This document shows, piece by piece, positions 9,433 to 17,701 of a stretch of DNA of 64,000 nt. The stretch is from Novosphingobium decolorationis. GTDB lineage: Bacteria > Pseudomonadota > Alphaproteobacteria > Sphingomonadales > Sphingomonadaceae. The position numbers and the translations under genes were made by a program. Under the pieces are notes generated by a model, which searched no databases, had not been told where the DNA came from, and worked only from the letters and a program-made list of their open reading frames with translations. Within the stretch, counting starts at the first letter, position 1; every line of letters begins with the position of its first letter. The stretch spans positions 2,015,001 through 2,079,000 of the forward strand of contig NZ_CP054856.1 in NCBI RefSeq assembly GCF_018417475.1, given 5' to 3'.

Positions 9433-10320
9433 ATGGGTATGTTTGATCTCGAGATCGCGACCCGCCGCCTGCTTGACGATATCGCACCCCATATTGCTCC
9501 GCGTGGCGGGCTTGTTGGGCAGGCAACACCTGTTCCACGCTTGACGCTATGGACGAGCACGAGTGTCACGCCCCCCACAGCGGCGGTATTTGAGCCTATG
9601 TTCTATGCCGTCGCGCGTGGCGCAAAAGTCCTGACGATGGGCGCCAACCGTTTCGAGATGTCGGCCGGCGACTGCGCTGCGTCATCCTTTGGGCTGCCCT
9701 ATTCTCATCAGCTCATTGGCGCGACGCCGTATGCTCCGTATGTCGGCATCAGCCTCCATCTGGACGTCGATAGGCTCACAAGGGTCGTACTCGACATGCC
9801 TAAACATCAGGAGCGATGGACATGCGCGGTAGCGGCGGGCGATCTGGGTGGCGTGGTCGGCGAAGCGTTCACGCAGCTCGTCGGCCTTGTGAACGCGCCT
9901 GACGACATAGGGGTGCTCGCGCCACTCTACGAAAGCGAACTCTATTATCGTCTCCTGCAAAGCGCGATGGGCGGTACGCTACGTCAGATCGTGGAGCGGA
10001 ACGATCGTGTTCGGCAAATCAAGGCGGCCGCAGACTGGCTAGGCGCCCATAACGACGAACCAGTGATCATCCAGGAATTGGCAGCAAGCGCAGGCATGAG
10101 CGTGACTTCATTTCATAGGCACTTCAAGGCTGTTACCGGATACAGCCCGCTCGCCTTTCAGCGTCAAATGCGCCTTCTCGAAGCTAGAAAGTTGCTTGTG
10201 GCTGGCAGCACCAATGTGGCGCGTGTTGCATTCGAGGTGGGCTATCAAAGCCCGGCCCAGTTCAGCCGAGAATACAAGAACATGTTCGGCAACTCACCGC
10301 TGATCGATCTGCAGCGCTGA
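9433..10320 (+). CDS. AraC-family transcriptional regulator
   Basis: 295-aa regulator with an N-terminal cupin-like sensor domain of the AraC_N type (about residues 20-180) and two C-terminal helix-turn-helix motifs (about 200-292): SVTSFHRHFKAVTGYSPL and FEVGYQSPAQFSREYKNMFG. Gene arrangement (258 bp between divergent starts) makes the SDR at 8413-9153 the likely target. A second ATG two codons downstream could be the true start; neither has a strong ribosome site. Proteins of this type often control single oxidoreductases induced by aldehydes or quinones. Confidence 0.9.
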   Translation: MGMFDLEIATRRLLDDIAPHIAPRGGLVGQATPVPRLTLWTSTSVTPPTAAVFEPMFYAVARGAKVLTMGANRFEMSAGDCAASSFGLPYSHQLIGATPYAPYVGISLHLDVDRLTRVVLDMPKHQERWTCAVAAGDLGGVVGEAFTQLVGLVNAPDDIGVLAPLYESELYYRLLQSAMGGTLRQIVERNDRVRQIKAAADWLGAHNDEPVIIQELAASAGMSVTSFHRHFKAVTGYSPLAFQRQMRLLEARKLLVAGSTNVARVAFEVGYQSPAQFSREYKNMFGNSPLIDLQR

Positions 10321-10418
10321 CCTGACCTGATGATGTTCAGCAGGAACAAATGCTGAGAAACCCGGGTCCTCGCGTGCAACGGGACGGTCGAGACACGTAT
10401 TTCGCCGTCCGTCAGAAA

Positions 10419-11348
10419 TCATTGCGCAAGGAGGTAGAGCTGTTTCTCTCGGTAGTCCCAGACAGTCTTGAAATTCCGCAGGAAGACAAAACCGAGTTCG
10501 AGTTCTGTATCTTCGGTAATTCCAACCGGCGCTGCGCTGGCCGACGCGCCCTCTTCGACCTCGATGCCCGGAGCGCTGACGTCGATCCTATCGGCAATCC
10601 GAACAGTCGCTAGGTCGAATGTGTCCGGGTTTTCCGTTGAGCTTAGCTGACCACCGTCAAGCAGGCGCCGTCTTTTTTCCTCACCGATATTCAGAGACCC
10701 ATACATGCCGGTGTCCAGGCTGACGATCGCATCCACATCGCCGATACGCGCCCGTATCAAAGGGATGTTGGGGAGCTTCCGGGTTTCGAACGGCAATGCT
10801 GCAACGAGCTTTTCGCCACCCAGAAATCTGTCAGGACCTTCTTCGTAGAAGGTTACTTCTAAATGCTGATAATCAAGTTTCATAGCGTAGCTGGAGAAAA
10901 ATCCGTAGCCGATCCAGCCTAAAAAATCTGGCGTGATCTTCTCGAGCATACGCGCGTCCTGGCTCCGCACGCTGGTTACGCGCGGATAGTCGATATCCCC
11001 GATACGAATCTTCCGGACCTCAGAATGGAGGCGCACATCGTAGGTCTGGCCACTGCCGAAATGACCGGTGCCTATCTTGCTTCCCCCAACTAACGGCACC
11101 CGATGATCGTTGATCACAAGGGCATCCTGCATACCGGTGTCGAGCATGAACTTGCCCCTCACACCTGCGATCTCGCCCTCGATGAAGGGAAACTCCCGGA
11201 CCATGACAAGAGGCAGTGTAACTGTCTTGCCGGCCAGCCGCATTTCCGGAGCGCGGTCTGATTTGGTTGAGATTGGAGGATTGGCGGTCGCAGATAGAGG
11301 TGTCACCAACGCTACCAAGAGCGACAGCTGTATCGCTTTACATCGCAT
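10419..11348 (-). CDS. Exported retropepsin-like aspartyl protease, two DTG motifs
   Basis: 309-aa protein with a signal peptide (MRCKAIQLSLLVALVTPLSA). Two retropepsin-type active-site motifs occur in one chain: FMLDTGMQDALVI (about residue 75) and VSLDTGMYGSLNI (about 215). A single chain with both lobes could fold without dimerising. The start at 11348 is preferred over one 81 bp upstream because the signal peptide then sits at the N-terminus. It is monocistronic and convergent with the AraC gene. Function is unknown; bacterial members of this group are mostly uncharacterised. Confidence 0.75.
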   Translation of the reverse strand: MRCKAIQLSLLVALVTPLSATANPPISTKSDRAPEMRLAGKTVTLPLVMVREFPFIEGEIAGVRGKFMLDTGMQDALVINDHRVPLVGGSKIGTGHFGSGQTYDVRLHSEVRKIRIGDIDYPRVTSVRSQDARMLEKITPDFLGWIGYGFFSSYAMKLDYQHLEVTFYEEGPDRFLGGEKLVAALPFETRKLPNIPLIRARIGDVDAIVSLDTGMYGSLNIGEEKRRRLLDGGQLSSTENPDTFDLATVRIADRIDVSAPGIEVEEGASASAAPVGITEDTELELGFVFLRNFKTVWDYREKQLYLLAQ

Positions 11349-11706
11349 GATGACTTTCAGATTGGCCGATAATCCTGATTGAGGGCCCTCATCGGAAGTA
11401 GTGATGGCCGCTTTAATCTCCAATTGCATTTTTCTGGTCGCTTTCGTTCGTCGGCATTGTTGGCTGGTTCACTTTCCACGTGAGTGGCCGTCCGGCTCTT
11501 ACAACACTCGTTCATTCCCGGACTCGCGCGCGAGCGTGCCCACTAGCGGTTCGGGCCGGGGCTGAAGGAGCAGCCGATCGCTTCCTGACATGGCGTCTCC
11601 CTGGACCTGCTCGGAAAGGCGCTCATCGTCGCGACGGCGGATATCTTCAGCAACGTCAGCAATCTCAGCCTCGGGAAAGCCCAGCACGCGCAGACCTTCA
11701 GCGCCC
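11349..11706. other. Region between protease-like gene and IS21 element
   Basis: About 360 bp. It holds the promoter side of the protease-like gene. Nearer the IS end (11587-11748, plus strand) a short open stretch, SLDLLGKALIVATADIFSNV and onward, has no start and runs into the IS end. It may be a gene scrap but cannot be assigned. Confidence 0.4.
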
Positions 11707-11811
11707 TGAGAACGGCGGAGCAATATTCGACCACGGTAGCGGCGGGATAGTCCTGCTGCGGGCGGCGTAAAAGTCGTCCACCTTGAAGCCTTTCTGCCGA
11801 GTCAGGGAGGT

Positions 11812-13320
11812 GTGGGGATCTACAGCGTGGAACTTTATCTTCAGGTCCGTCTGGCTTGCGCGGATGGCATGAGCCAACGGGCGGCGGCGAAGCGTTTCAA
11901 TGTGTCGCGCGAAACGGTACGCAAGATGCTGTCGTTTTCATCGCCGCCGGGTTACCGGCGCCAGTCCGTACCGCAGCGCCCGAAGCTGGACGGGTTTGTG
12001 GCGATCATTGATGGATGGCTTGAGGGTGACCGCAGTGTCCCGCGCAAGCAACGCCATACGGCGAAGCGGGTATTCGACCGTTTGCGCACCGAGCATGGTT
12101 TCACCGGCGGCTATACGATCATCAAGGATTACATCCGGGAGCGCGAACAGCGCAGCCGGGAGATGTTCGTGCCGCTGGCGCACCCTGCGGGAGATGCGCA
12201 GGCCGATTTCGGGGAAGCGCTGGTGGAGATCGGCGGGGTGGAGCAGAAGGCCTACTTCTTCGCGCTCGATCTGCCGCACAGTGATGCCTGCTATGTGCGG
12301 GCCTATCCGGCGGCGGTGGCGGAGGCCTGGGTGGACGGACACGTGCATGCCTTCGCGTTTTTCGGCGCGGTACCGCGCTCGATCGTCTATGACAACGATC
12401 GCTGCCTTGTGGCGAAGATCCTGCCCGACGGCACGCGGCAGCGTGCCACGCTGTTCAGCGCTTTCCTGTCACATTACGTGATCCGCGACCGCTATGCTCG
12501 CCCGGGCAAGGGGAACGAGAAAGGCAATGTGGAGGGGCTGGTAGGCTATTGCCGGCGCAACTTCATGGTGCCGATCCCGAAGTTCCCGACCTGGGAGGCG
12601 TTCAACCTGTGGCTGGAGGAGCAATGCCGCAAGCGCCAGCAGGACAAGGTGCGCGGGCAGAGCGAGACGATCGGTGAGCGCTTGGAACGCGATCTCGCGG
12701 CCATGCAGCCTCTGCCCGCTACACCCTTCGAGGCCTGCGATCAGAAAGGCGGGCGGGTCTCCTCGCAATCCCTGGTGCGCTACAGGACCAACGATTATTC
12801 GGTTCCGGTGGCCTGGGGCCATCAGGAGGTCTGGATCAGGGCCTATGTCGATGAGGTGGTGATCGGCTGCCGCAGCGAAGTCATCGCCCGTCATCCTCGT
12901 TGCTATGCCCGCGAGGAGGTTGTCTTCGACCCGCTCCATTATCTCCCGCTGATCGAGCAGAAGATCAACGCATTCGACCAGGCTGCGCCTTTGCAGGGCT
13001 GGGACCTGCCCGAAGCGTTCACGACACTGCAGCGGTTGATGGAAGGGCGCATGCACAAACATGGCAAGCGCGAATATGTGCAGGTACTGCGCCTGCTGGA
13101 AACGTTCACCCTCGCCGATCTCCAGGCGGCGGTCGAACAGGCCATCGATCTTGGCGCCATCGGCTTCGATGCCGTCAAGCACCTCGTCCTGTGCCGGATC
13201 GAACGCGTACCGCCCAGGCTGGACCTGGACGTCTATCCCTTCCTGCCACGCACCACGGTCGAGAAGACCTTTGCCAGAGCCTATCTGAGCCTGCTCTCCG
13301 ACCGGCAGGAGGCCGCATGA
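11812..13320 (+). CDS. istA: IS21-family transposase IstA
   Basis: 502-aa DDE transposase that binds the terminal repeats and does strand transfer. It has an N-terminal helix-turn-helix (QRAAAKRFNVSRETVRKML, about 22-42) and an rve-type core: Asp in GDAQADFGEA (about 135), Asp in YDNDR (about 200), Glu in KGNVEGLV (about 243). The GTG start follows GGGAGGT directly. Length is normal and the frame intact, so the element could be active. It overlaps istB by 4 bp (ATGA). Confidence 0.95.
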   Translation: MGIYSVELYLQVRLACADGMSQRAAAKRFNVSRETVRKMLSFSSPPGYRRQSVPQRPKLDGFVAIIDGWLEGDRSVPRKQRHTAKRVFDRLRTEHGFTGGYTIIKDYIREREQRSREMFVPLAHPAGDAQADFGEALVEIGGVEQKAYFFALDLPHSDACYVRAYPAAVAEAWVDGHVHAFAFFGAVPRSIVYDNDRCLVAKILPDGTRQRATLFSAFLSHYVIRDRYARPGKGNEKGNVEGLVGYCRRNFMVPIPKFPTWEAFNLWLEEQCRKRQQDKVRGQSETIGERLERDLAAMQPLPATPFEACDQKGGRVSSQSLVRYRTNDYSVPVAWGHQEVWIRAYVDEVVIGCRSEVIARHPRCYAREEVVFDPLHYLPLIEQKINAFDQAAPLQGWDLPEAFTTLQRLMEGRMHKHGKREYVQVLRLLETFTLADLQAAVEQAIDLGAIGFDAVKHLVLCRIERVPPRLDLDVYPFLPRTTVEKTFARAYLSLLSDRQEAA

Positions 13321-14084
13321 GCGATCAGGCCCCGGAGATCCTTCTCGCTCACCATCTCAAGGCGCTCAAGCTGCCTACGTGCCTGCGTGAGCATCACAAG
13401 CTCGCGCGGCAATGTGCCGCTGAAGGCGTCGATCATATCCGCTTCCTCGCCCGCCTCGTCGAGATGGAAATGATCGACAGGGAGCGTCGCATGGTCGAGC
13501 GGCGCATCAAGGCCGCGCGCTTCCCCGCCGTCAAAAGCCTCGACAGCTTCGACTTCGCCGCCATCCCCAGGCTCAACAAGATGCAGGTGCTCGAGATGGC
13601 GCGCTGCGAGTGGATCGAGCGGCGTGAGAACGCCATCGCTCTGGGGCCATCAGGCACCGGAAAGACGCACGTAGCGTTGGGGCTCGGACTGGCAGCATGC
13701 CAGAAAGGACTGTCGGTGGGCTTCACCACCGCGGCAGCGCTGGTCAGCGAAATGATGGAGGCCCGCGACGAGCGCCGTCTTCTGCGCTTCCAGAAGCAGA
13801 TGGCCGGATACAAGCTGCTCATCATCGACGAACTGGGCTTTGTGCCGCTCTCCAAGACCGGCGCCGAACTGTTGTTCGAGCTGATCTCCCAGCGTTACGA
13901 ACGCGGCTCCACCTTCATCACCAGCAACCTGCCCTTCGACGAATGGACCGAAACCTTCGGATCTGAGCGTCTCACAGGCGCGCTCCTCGATCGCCTGACC
14001 CATCACGTCAGCATCCTCGAGATGAACGGCGAAAGCTATCGCCTCGCGCACAGCCGGGCCCGCAAGGCCAAAACCAGACCCTGA
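13317..14084 (+). CDS. istB: IS21-family helper ATPase IstB
   Basis: 255-aa AAA+ ATPase (DnaC-like) that assists IstA in target choice. Walker A is GPSGTGKT, Walker B is KLLIIDELGF, and sensor-type TSNLPFDEW follows. The ATG lies inside the istA stop (ATGA), so translation is coupled. It is intact. Against copy 2 the protein is clearly diverged (for example GNSGTGKT and KLLIVDELGY there), so the two elements are different IS types of the same family. Confidence 0.95.
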   Translation: MSDQAPEILLAHHLKALKLPTCLREHHKLARQCAAEGVDHIRFLARLVEMEMIDRERRMVERRIKAARFPAVKSLDSFDFAAIPRLNKMQVLEMARCEWIERRENAIALGPSGTGKTHVALGLGLAACQKGLSVGFTTAAALVSEMMEARDERRLLRFQKQMAGYKLLIIDELGFVPLSKTGAELLFELISQRYERGSTFITSNLPFDEWTETFGSERLTGALLDRLTHHVSILEMNGESYRLAHSRARKAKTRP

Positions 14085-14095
14085 AAATTACACCA

Positions 14096-14148
14096 ATGCC
14101 GGGGGGAGTGGCCCTCGGGCTACGCCCTCACGCCACTCCCCCCGGCAT
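14096..14148. terminator. 17-bp perfect inverted repeat downstream of istB
   Basis: Arms 14096-14112 (ATGCCGGGGGGAGTGGC) and 14132-14148 are exact complements around a 19-nt loop, 11 bp after the istB stop and inside the IS. It probably ends istAB transcription and insulates the element from outside transcripts. Confidence 0.65.
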
Positions 14149-14254
14149 GTAACACGATGGCCTGGTTTTACGCCGCCGAATGGCCGACTTTTGCTCCGCC
14201 GTTGACAGTGCGGGCCGCGTCCGGTCTGCGAGAGTATCGGGAGAGTTTGAACTT

Positions 14255-15409
14255 ATGAGTTCATCAGCCTTTAAAGGCGCGGATGTGTCCGATCGCCTGG
14301 ATCGCGCGATAGACAATGCTCTCGCCGACAATCGTTTGGTGGGAACGGTCGTGATCGTCGCCCGGGGCGGCAAGATCGCCTATCGCCGCGCGGCGGGATT
14401 TGCAGACCGTGAATCGCAAAAGCCGATGCAAACGGATAGCATTTTCCGATTTGCATCGGTGACCAAACCCTTTGTCACCGCCGCCGTGATGCGCCTGATC
14501 GAGGATGGTGTTGTGAGGCTGGACGATCCAGTGACGCGCTTCCTGCCCGACTTTCAGCCGCGCCTGTCCGATGGATCGGTTCCGGTCATCTCGATCCGCC
14601 ATCTGCTCACGCACACATCGGGGCTCGGCTATCCGTTTCAGGAAGGGAGCGATGGCCATTATCGTCGCCTCGACGTCTCCGACGGGTTGGATCAACCGGG
14701 ATTGTCGCTATCCGAGAATCTTCGGCGCCTGGCTGCCGCCCCGCTTACCGCCGCACCGGGGTCGGGTTTTCGCTATTCCCTTGGCATGGATGTGATGGGA
14801 GGGGTGGTTGAGAGCGTTACCGGTGGTTCGCTACGCGATGCTGTGCGCAAACTGGTCACGGATCCGCTGGGTATCGTCGATACCGGCTTTGCCGTTGCGG
14901 ATGTTGAGCGGCTCGCGACGAATTACTTCAACAGCGAATCCGTTCCCGTCCGCATCACGGACGGCATGGTAGTGCCTCTGGATGCCTTCAACGGGTCGCT
15001 AACGTTCGCGCCGAGCCGTATCCTGGATCCAAACTCCTATCCGTCAGGCGGGGGTGGGATGGTGGGGACTGCGGGCGACGTCCTGCACTTTCTGGAAACC
15101 ATCCGGCTCGGGGGTGGTCCGATCCTGAAGCCTGAAACAGTCGAGATGATGGCGACCGATCAGCTCGGACCTCAGGCTGCGGCCTGGGGGCCGGGTTGGG
15201 GCTTCGGCTTCGGCTGGGCAGTGCTTGCAGATCCGCACGCCGTCCCGTCGCCGCAGTCTCCCGGAACGCTTCACTGGACCGGCGGATACGGCAATAGCTG
15301 GTTCATCGATCGTGCAAACGCGCTGACGGTCGTGGCCATGACCAACACGGCCTTTGAGGGTATGTCGGGGAAGTTCGTGTCCGACATCCGGGACGCCGTC
15401 TACAACTGA
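14255..15409 (+). CDS. Serine hydrolase, class C beta-lactamase/EstB-like fold
   Basis: 384-aa member of the beta-lactamase-related family (PF00144), often esterases or peptidases. The SxxK nucleophile is FASVTKPF (about residue 70). The Tyr motif is in RYSLGMDV, where the usual YxN is YSL, a weaker form. The C-terminal triad is HWTGGYG. The start is MSSSAFKGADVSDRL, after GGGAG at slightly long spacing. No signal peptide is obvious, so it may be cytoplasmic. It is probably an esterase rather than a drug-resistance enzyme. It lies between the two IS21 elements with the convergent hydrolase at 15498. Confidence 0.88.
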   Translation: MSSSAFKGADVSDRLDRAIDNALADNRLVGTVVIVARGGKIAYRRAAGFADRESQKPMQTDSIFRFASVTKPFVTAAVMRLIEDGVVRLDDPVTRFLPDFQPRLSDGSVPVISIRHLLTHTSGLGYPFQEGSDGHYRRLDVSDGLDQPGLSLSENLRRLAAAPLTAAPGSGFRYSLGMDVMGGVVESVTGGSLRDAVRKLVTDPLGIVDTGFAVADVERLATNYFNSESVPVRITDGMVVPLDAFNGSLTFAPSRILDPNSYPSGGGGMVGTAGDVLHFLETIRLGGGPILKPETVEMMATDQLGPQAAAWGPGWGFGFGWAVLADPHAVPSPQSPGTLHWTGGYGNSWFIDRANALTVVAMTNTAFEGMSGKFVSDIRDAVYN

Positions 15410-15497
15410 TCCCCGCAAGGAATCCGCGACCGGCCGGCGTAAGCCGGCCGCGCCGCAGCGAAAATGCGGAGGCGCCGCGTCGATCGCGGCGGCCAGA

Positions 15498-16688
15498 TCA
15501 CAAATCGTTGCGGTGGCTCCAGTCGATGATCCCGTCGATACAAGCGCTGACATGTTCGGGCTGGCCCTGGTAGAAATGGGTCGCGCCCTTGATGCTCACA
15601 AATTCCTTGTTCGCAACGGTGAGCGCGTTGTGAATGATCGGATTATGGCTCGCGGGAACCGCGTCGTCCGCTTCATTCTCGATCTGCAGCACAGGGGTCC
15701 GATGGATCTTTGTCGCGTTAACGGCAGCCTTGGAGTTGGATAGGTCGTAGGACCATTGCGACAGCCACGAGCGCAGGGTTGAGAATCGCGCCAAACCAGC
15801 GGGTCCCACGTTCACCGTGCGTGGATTGCCAAGATAGGATGCCCCCGGCGCGCGTCCATTGGGGTCGATCGTCGGATCAATCCAGCGCACGTCGCACATC
15901 GTGCGGTGCGTGACGAAGGCGCGTTCGGTTTCGCCGTCGTTGCGACGACGGAGCGTGGCAAGCATTTCCTCGGCCCAGGCGGTAATTCTGCGATTGCGGG
16001 CCCGCTGCCTCTCGCGGAAGGCGGCGATGAAGTCAGCGGTGAATGGTGGTTTGTTCGGGCAGTCCGGACTATAGATATCGAATTCGAGATCGCGCGTGTC
16101 CGGGTCGAATTCGTCGATGACGGAGGGGTCAAGCCATTCGGTCAGCACTTCCGCCCGGCTGAGGTGGGCGGCGATGAGGACTATTCCGTCAACCCGCTGC
16201 AGCCGCGCTGCTGTCAGGTCATAAAGGTCGCCGGCGGGCGTGTGGGTGATTGTCGGATGTTCAGACTGGGCCGCATAAAACAGCGATAGCGAGCCGCCGC
16301 CCGACCATCCCACCAGGATCACCTTTTCATAACCCAGCGACTCGCGCGCGTGGCGCACCCACTGGCCCATGTCGTAGGCGACCTTTTCCATAATCAGCGC
16401 ACTATCGTTTCTCGGGTAGCGACTCGACGCGCAAAGTACGTGCAACCCCGCATCGGCAAGCGCCTCAGGCATTGGGAGCAGCTGGACCGTGGCTGTGGGG
16501 TGCATGAACAAATAGACCGCCTTAGATGGCCGCGCTCTCTGCCGGAACAGCTGGCCTTCCAGCTCGGTCGTGCCCTCGGCGCCCGCAAAACTGTAGGTCT
16601 CCGTCATCCCCGGTTGATCGCGGAAGCGAACGATTTCGGGAAGGCGATCCCATAGCGCCTTTGTCGGCAATCCTCTCTCCATGGCCAT
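15498..16688 (-). CDS. Alpha/beta-hydrolase (396 aa)
   Basis: Alpha/beta-fold hydrolase with a canonical nucleophile elbow GWSGGG (Ser about residue 129) and a C-terminal region with the likely acid in NEADDAVP and a His in KGATHFYQ. The central cap (about 170-290) is rich in Arg. The third codon (ATG at 16682) is a better-spaced start behind AAGGA than the first. No secretion signal was seen. The protein likely cleaves an ester or thioester of unknown structure. It is convergent with the serine hydrolase at 14255. Confidence 0.85.
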   Translation of the reverse strand: MAMERGLPTKALWDRLPEIVRFRDQPGMTETYSFAGAEGTTELEGQLFRQRARPSKAVYLFMHPTATVQLLPMPEALADAGLHVLCASSRYPRNDSALIMEKVAYDMGQWVRHARESLGYEKVILVGWSGGGSLSLFYAAQSEHPTITHTPAGDLYDLTAARLQRVDGIVLIAAHLSRAEVLTEWLDPSVIDEFDPDTRDLEFDIYSPDCPNKPPFTADFIAAFRERQRARNRRITAWAEEMLATLRRRNDGETERAFVTHRTMCDVRWIDPTIDPNGRAPGASYLGNPRTVNVGPAGLARFSTLRSWLSQWSYDLSNSKAAVNATKIHRTPVLQIENEADDAVPASHNPIIHNALTVANKEFVSIKGATHFYQGQPEHVSACIDGIIDWSHRNDL

Positions 16689-16807
16689 ATCCTTAGTTAT
16701 CCAACTATAATTGCGTATTACCGTACTCCAGTCAAGGTGTCAACGGCGGTCGGATTCCAGGCCATGATGGCGGAGTAAAAGCAGGCCATTGAAGATGAGC
16801 GCGGATG

Positions 16808-16843
16808 ATATGCAAAGGGCCCCGATCGGGGCCCTTTGCATAT
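16808..16843. terminator. 36-bp perfect palindrome downstream of istB, copy 2
   Basis: Self-complementary over 36 bp, centred at 16825/16826 (core CCCCGATCGGGG with A/T-rich ends), 18 bp past the istB stop. It is probably the terminator of istAB; in DNA it could form a cruciform close to the IS end. Confidence 0.65.
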
Positions 16844-16861
16844 TTGCCGTTTTGCGGCGGG

Positions 16862-17701
16862 TCAGTCGGTGGCGTGGGCGGGAGTGGCCTGGTTTTGCTC
16901 CGCCCCGGCAGCGCGGCGGCGGTGGGCGGACTGCTTGAGGCGGTAGCTGTCGCCGTTCATGGTGAGGATGCTGACGTGGTGGGTGAGCCGGTCGAGCAGC
17001 GCTCCGGTGAGCCGCTCGGACCCCAGAACTTGGGTCCAGTCCTCGAACGGCAGGTTGGAGGTGACGATCGTCGATCCCCGCTCGTAACGCTGCGAGAAGG
17101 TTTCGAACAACAGTTCCGCGCCCGTGGGCGAGAGCGGAACGTAGCCCAGTTCGTCAACGATCAGCAGCTTCACGGCGGCAAGGTCGCGCTGCATCTTGAG
17201 CAACCGCTTTTCGTCGCGGGCTTCCATCAACTGGTTCACCAGCGCCGCGGCGGTGGTGAACGCGACGGTGAAGCCCTTCTGGCAGGCCGCCAGGCCCAGC
17301 GCGAGCGCGACGTGGGTCTTGCCGGTGCCGCTGTTACCCAGCGCGATGATGTTTTCCCGCCGCAGGATGTATTCGCAACGCGCCAGCTCCAGGACGAGCA
17401 TCTTGTTGAGGCTGGGGATGGCCGTGAAGTCGAAGGTATCGAGGCTCTTCACCGCCGGGAACCGGGCGGCACGGATCCGGCGCTCGACCGTGCGGCGTTC
17501 CCGGTCGATCAGCTCCAGTTCGATGAGGCGCAGCAGGTAGCGGGTATGATCGACGCCATCACGCGCGCATTCCCGGGCCAGCTTCTCATACTCGCGCAGT
17601 ACCGTCGGCAGCTTGAGCTGCTTGAGGTGATGCGTCAGCAGAACCTGAGGCGTGCCTGCCGTGGTGCCGGCCGGCATCTTGTCGTCCGTTGCCCTGCTCA
17701 T
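16862..17701 (-). CDS. istB: IS21-family helper ATPase IstB
   Basis: 279-aa AAA+ ATPase with Walker A GNSGTGKT and Walker B KLLIVDELGY. Compared with the copy-1 protein it has about 12 extra N-terminal residues (MSRATDDKMPAGTTAGTP) and a longer basic tail (HRRRAAGAEQNQ). The ATG overlaps the istA stop by 4 bp. It is intact. Confidence 0.95.
   Translation of the reverse strand: MSRATDDKMPAGTTAGTPQVLLTHHLKQLKLPTVLREYEKLARECARDGVDHTRYLLRLIELELIDRERRTVERRIRAARFPAVKSLDTFDFTAIPSLNKMLVLELARCEYILRRENIIALGNSGTGKTHVALALGLAACQKGFTVAFTTAAALVNQLMEARDEKRLLKMQRDLAAVKLLIVDELGYVPLSPTGAELLFETFSQRYERGSTIVTSNLPFEDWTQVLGSERLTGALLDRLTHHVSILTMNGDSYRLKQSAHRRRAAGAEQNQATPAHATD

Larger units (their letters stand above)
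11707..14207 (+). mobile_element. IS21-family insertion sequence, copy 1 (2501 bp)
   Basis: Two-gene element (istA, istB) with the multiple end repeats typical of the family. The outer repeats are 27 bp (11707-11733 and 14181-14207, inverted, 22/27 matching, both beginning TG). Inner repeats lie at 11761-11780 and 14158-14177 (inverted, 16/20). No clear target duplication is seen: CAGCGCCC flanks the left end and GTGCGGGC the right. Boundaries are inferred from the repeats and may be off by a few bases. Confidence 0.85.

Noticed and set aside
14255..15409. Antibiotic-resistance beta-lactamase
   Set aside because: The SxxK and HTGG-type motifs occur in many esterases of this fold; the YxN motif is poorly kept and there is no signal peptide.
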